64,000 nucleotides of DNA from Mortierella sp. BCC40632 (lineage: Eukaryota > Mortierellomycota > Mortierellomycetes > Mortierellales > Mortierellaceae): contig WAEK01000022.1 of NCBI GenBank assembly GCA_011634665.1, positions 496,001 through 560,000 on the forward strand. Reading direction: 5' to 3'. Made by a program: the position numbers and the translations under genes. The number at the start of each line of letters is the position of its first letter. Positions within the stretch are counted from its first letter, which is position 1. The notes beneath the pieces were generated by a model, which was not told the DNA's origin, did not search any database, and was given only the letters and a program-made list of their open reading frames with translations. Positions 60,208-64,000 of this stretch are shown in pieces.

Positions 60208-61473
60208 CTATGATGGGTTATTGACAAAGTTGAACGAGTATCCTCCTGTCTTTGGATCCTGCTTCATCTGGAAGTTATCTGTCGAGAGTCCAAATTTTCC
60301 TAGGAGCGTATTACCCACAGACCTAAGCTTGGCTATGTTTATAGATAACAGACATTGTTTTCATATTAGTTGCCTTGCGTCAAGACAGTGCAGCATCCCG
60401 TTGCCATGACCCCTTTCCCATGAGACAAGGAATAAAGAAAAGACTCATACAAAGCATTTCATCCTTCTCTTTCTCAAACAACTCTTTGTAGATAGGTTCA
60501 AGGCGCCTAAGCGCTTGCTCGCTTAGCTGGATCAATGCTCTATGTCGTTTCTTGGTGACCTCATCAAAATCAGGCCGGTACTGTGGTTCATATGTGGCCT
60601 TCTTTGGTAGTTCATGAGAGGGCTGTTGATCAGCCATGGTCCTTGGATCAGAACTAGAGGCCTCAGGAGAAGCCATGTCAGGTGCAGAGTTCGGGCTAGA
60701 AGCTGGGTTCTTTTGGTCCGCAGGGCGTTTGCCTTTGATATCATTGGCTGAGTCGCTTTCCTGCTCTGACTGTGATGCTTTCTTAAGACCTAGTTCAATG
60801 CTGAGGATCTCTATTACCCGTTCATGGTCTTCTTTGGCCCGCGTGATGCTAGTAAATGTTCTTAGGTATTCTCCTGCCTGGGCTCTACGCTGGAGTGCTT
60901 TTATGTACAATGGAGAGAGCTCCAGGGCCTCGTTGCAGCATTCCATCGCCCTTGCATAGTCCTTGAGCTTGATATGGCAAGCGGCCATGTTGGCCTTATA
61001 TACTGCCCGCTCGCTATCGAATGGATCAGGAGTTGGGTTCAGAGTCCTTGTTGGTGTCTCTGCTGAGTCTGTTGCCGAAGCTGACTCTTCTTTTGCTGCT
61101 GTCCCGGGAACGGGTGATTCGGGACATGTTGTGAAGGCGAGCTGGTAGAGTTCTAGTGCTTCTGTGTACTTTGCTTCGCCAAAGAGCTTGTTCCCAGCAG
61201 TCTTGTAACGGGTTGCCTCAACAAGGAGCTCCTATGGTTGCAAGGATGCGGCAGCCATGATGATTAGTTGATACATTACTTTCTATGAGAGAATTGTGGC
61301 TCCATGCCTCCTTTGCCCATCCAGTGTACCTCGTCCTCGGACAATGTAAGTGAAGAGACCGCAGTCGCAATGTCGCCCGACGGCGAGTTACTGGTGGAGG
61401 CTGCATTAGGCTCCTGTAGCGGGGCGGGAGAGGGGAGAGGCGGGTCGTCGATGATCTCCTCGATGATGGCCAT
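60208..61473 (-). CDS. TTC1-like tetratricopeptide repeat protein
   Basis: This is a TPR co-chaperone-type protein resembling human TTC1. Three exons (61473-61330, 61231-60451, 60332-60208) join in phase and give 349 aa. The N-terminus is MAIIEEIIDDPPL and a Ser-rich acidic region. TPR units follow: RYKTAGNKLFGEAKYTEALE, then VYKANMAACHIKLKDYARAM and NEALELSPLYIKALQRRAQA. An insert rich in Ser/Ala/Pro separates these from the C-terminal LRRLEPIYKELFEKEKDEML. The end is GNTLLGKFGLSTDNFQMKQD and GGYSFNFVNNPS, which closely follows the conserved TTC1 C-terminus. The first donor (GTACAC) was chosen because it keeps the frame; a closer GTAATG does not. The gene is divergent from the membrane-protein gene at 62003. 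Confidence 0.88.
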
Positions 61474-61880
61474 GGCGCGATGGGGCTGCGTGGTTGGTTC
61501 TGAGGGTCCGTGATCCTTGGTGGGTGGGGTGGGATGGCAGAAAGTAGTGGTCTCTGATAAAATAAAATAAAAAAGGGCCGTGACCGTGGCCAATGAGGCG
61601 TGGCATTCGTCCCGCCGATACCGCCGACTCTTTCTATTTCTCTGGGACTGGGAAAGGAAGAGAGATGATGCGCACAGTGCGAGTGCGGGCGAGAGCCCTG
61701 TGTCTCTGCGCTTTTGTGCGTGTGTGTGTGTGTGTGAATGTGTGTGCCTGGAAGTTGCCTGAGCCGCATGGCTTCACGCTCGTATTGTCAAATGGCCACT
61801 TTTCTCGCGTCTCTTTCACTCTCTCTCTCTCTCTCACACAGACTCTCTCTCTCTCTTTCTTTTCTTTTTTTTTTTTTTTT

Positions 61881-61916
<36 letters not shown>

Positions 61917-62002
61917 CTCTCTTCTTCCTTCTTCTCCTCCTGCCGCCTCTCGTTCCATCTCCCGCCCATCCCTTCTTCTCCGCACGCCCCATCTTCTTCA
62001 CC
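61474..62002. promoter_or_regulatory. Divergent promoter with a CT-rich tract
   Basis: This 529-nt gap lies between the TPR gene (minus) and the membrane-protein gene (plus). On the plus strand 61815-61930 is almost pure pyrimidine: ctctctct, a T run and then (CT)n at about 61884-61914. This again places a pyrimidine tract upstream of a plus start codon. A (GT)n of about seven units lies at 61717-61735. Confidence 0.55.
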
Positions 62003-62938
62003 ATGCCGCTGCATCCCGTGCTGCTCAAGACTCTGAATCTGATCACGACCGTCGCCGCCATCACGACGATCGTCCTCCACCGCGATTTCATCAAGGAGAC
62101 GTACTATGCGCGACCCAACTTCCTCAGCAACACGGATATTGGTCTGGCCATCCCCGCCACGACCTGGTTCCTCCTTGCCGGTTTCTCACTCGTCCAGTGG
62201 TGCGATTTTGCACACGATATTGTTGTCGAGGCCATTGACTGTAACCTCTTTGTCTCCAATCTCGCCATTGCCTCATGGGTTCTTGCCTGGGTAAGCCAAC
62301 CGTTTCGGCTCTAGGCCATCTTTCCCCACGGATGTTCCCTTTTTCAGATTCAAAAACACGCAGTGTTCGGAGCATGTCATGCCTGATTGAACTCTATACT
62401 CATCCCTAACCGACCACGTTTCTTTCTACTTTCTCCTCTTGTCGCAGAGATACGACTGGTTGGTCGTTGGCCAACTCCTGCTCATTCTGAATGCTATCCT
62501 TATCACACGTCTCTACAGCCGGATGCGCGTCTTTACTGCCACGAGTATTCTTGACTATGCCTTTGTCCATGTTTCGTTCTCATTGTACTCTGGTCTGGTC
62601 TGGCTCGATGTCTTTCAAAACTTTTTCGCAGCCTTCACAAACAAGGAAGGAGGCCCTACCTCTCTGGCGGCTCTTGGAGCGGCGTTTTCCATCTTTATCC
62701 TCCTTGCCATTGCTATCTACCATGCCGAATTCTCGAAAGATCCCGACTCGTGGTCATGTGCCGCTGTCTCGCTGTAAGTCCAAATCTGTCGCGTTTGTCT
62801 TAAATATTCTTCTGGGCTGAAAGATCGTTGTCGGCTCTGTAGCGGTTCGTCTCTTGCTTGCTATACTTCCCGCCCTCCTCCCCCCTGGAGCCAATGTTCG
62901 CTATGATGGCATGAATCTGGGAGAACCGAGGGGACAGG

Positions 62939-62971
<33 letters not shown>

Positions 62972-63160
62972 GGAGATTTTAGTTCAGCGACAAGAGCAGA
63001 AGAGTGGGTCGAGAGTCGAAGCGGCATGCAAGAAAGACGCAGAATGACGATGGAGAGAGTGAGAGAGAAAGAGTGAGTAGGGTGAAGGAGAGTAGGAGCA
63101 AGTCAGCAAGCACATGTGGTTACGCCTTACTCTGGCCTGCTCAATCTTGCCTTGTTTCCA

Positions 63161-63196
<36 letters not shown>

Positions 63197-63776
63197 TGGC
63201 GGGGTCATTCGCCCTTTTCCATTTTCCCTTTCCCTCCCCTGGACAGCCAGTCCAAGAAGATCTCGGCCAAACGCGATCGTACCAGTGTGGAGTGAGCCAA
63301 ACAACGCCATTCTCTCTCTCCCAGTATACAAACATGACATACACAGAAGACGAGATGGCGGGGTGTTTGGTCGTTTATCAAGCCATGCCGTGTGTGTGTG
63401 TATGTGCACAATCGCATGGGAGTGTCATTTTGGCACTCCGTCGTTTCCGCGCCCTTTCGTACCCTTATTTTTCCACGCGCTCCCTTAGCCTACTGAGCAC
63501 AAGAAAGCTTAAACAGGAGAAAGAGTCGAGAGCATACCTTTTCACCCTTCGTTCCGCTCCTCATCATCCTTCCGCGGTGCTTATCCAATGGTGTCTGTGT
63601 GGAGTGTGGACCAGCCTTTGTGTTTGCTTGCCGCTAACCAGCTGTCTATTTTTTTTCTCTCTCTCTTTCTATGCTTCTATGCTTGCGCACGTCATCATGG
63701 ATATGGACACGACTCGAAATGGCCTCGCCCTCGGTTGCATGACACCTTTGGCTTTGCAACGATGGGACGCGGATGC

Positions 63777-63810
<34 letters not shown>

Positions 63811-64000
63811 GACATTTTGCTTGTGCCGGTGGCCCCATCTTGCATTCACCCCTTTGCCTCTCCTATGGCATTTTCCCGTCACAGGATGATTTTGAGCATC
63901 AGTTTGGAGCAAGGCAGCGATGTGCCTGCAGTCCAGATGACAGGTCTCGTCAGTTTTGGATGGCTCATTGGCTCGCTTGCCCGTCGCGCCATCCAGAATG
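62003..64000 (+). CDS. Multi-pass membrane protein of unknown function (partial)
   Basis: Exons 62003-62290, 62448-62773 and 63885 to the window edge join in phase, giving at least 217 aa; the 3' end lies outside. There are about seven hydrophobic segments, among them LITTVAAITTIVL, IGLAIPATTWFLLAGFSLV, NLAIASWVLAW, WLVVGQLLLILNAILITRLY, FVHVSFSLYSGLVWLDVF, LGAAFSIFILLAIAIYHAEF and LVSFGWLIGSL. Short loops separate them, with the conserved-looking RYDWLVVGQ and SRMRVFTATSILDY. I do not recognise the family. The second intron (62774-63884) is 1,111 nt, about ten times the usual length here, with clear GTAAGT and CACAG ends. Confidence 0.75.
62774..63884 (+). other. 1.1-kb repeat-filled intron
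   Basis: The donor is ct|gtaagt and the acceptor cgtcacag|gatg. Inside are a 29-nt A run (62941-62969), a (CT)n tract (about 63165-63192), GT-rich and C/T-rich stretches, and a second A run of about 29 nt (63779-63807). Open frames inside are low-complexity. The phase match across it (CT + G = Leu) supports the intron. Confidence 0.65.

Noticed and set aside
61280..61285. GTAATG as donor of the first TPR-gene intron
   Set aside because: It leaves the frame out of phase with ELLVEATRYK; the GTACAC donor after 61330 joins in phase.

Overview
The window looks like nuclear DNA of an early-diverging filamentous fungus, most likely Mucoromycota and plausibly Mortierellomycotina. That placement is inference. 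It rests on short GT-AG introns in nearly every gene, pyrimidine-rich leaders ahead of start codons, many long A/T runs inside introns, and fungal gene content: ACC1, a Ste12 factor with C2H2 fingers, IML1, and Fanzor-like debris. No rRNA, tRNA, CRISPR array or virus-like gene was recognised. All gene models were spliced by eye from reading frames and splice-site consensus, so exon edges are predictions.

Layout. 1-155 may hold the edge of a minus-strand gene. ATP15, the mitochondrial ATP synthase epsilon subunit (+), lies at 418-1243. A Rab2 GTPase (-) with an 11-nt micro-exon is at 1690-3582. IML1/DEPDC5 of the SEACIT/GATOR1 complex (+) is at 4097-10228. POL12, the B subunit of DNA polymerase alpha (-), is at 10357-13148 and is divergent from an unrecognised protein with a Pro/Tyr/Arg-rich tail (+) at 13357-15424. 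A small secreted cysteine-rich protein (-) is at 17352-17618. The stretch 19.1-22.1 kb holds decayed Fanzor/TnpB-type nuclease remnants on both strands. A GH63-type glycosidase (+) with a 6-nt micro-exon is at 22528-26424, convergent with a long-chain acyl-CoA synthetase ending in SKL (-) at 26790-29826. ACC1 (+) is at 34113-41913, convergent with MSH6 (-) at 42426-48124. STE12 (-) is at 48354-51560. About 8.6 kb without a recognisable gene follows, full of purine/pyrimidine repeats. A TTC1-like TPR protein (-) at 60208-61473 is divergent from a multi-pass membrane protein (+) that starts at 62003 and runs off the right end.

How the genes relate. Most are independent housekeeping genes: respiration, ER-Golgi traffic, TORC1 control, replication priming, mismatch repair. 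The one metabolic pairing is ACC1 (malonyl-CoA supply for fatty-acid synthesis) with the divergent acyl-CoA synthetase, whose C-terminal SKL points to the peroxisome and hence to fatty-acid activation for beta-oxidation.

The most interesting accessory signal is the Fanzor island. A minus-strand copy keeps a RuvC-I-like DPG motif, a zinc ribbon and a DRDHHAA motif but is broken by frameshifts. A plus-strand piece keeps a different Fanzor-like signature with one in-frame stop. Other notable points are two micro-exons, a GC-AG intron, and a frame break at one ACC1 splice junction that may be an assembly error.
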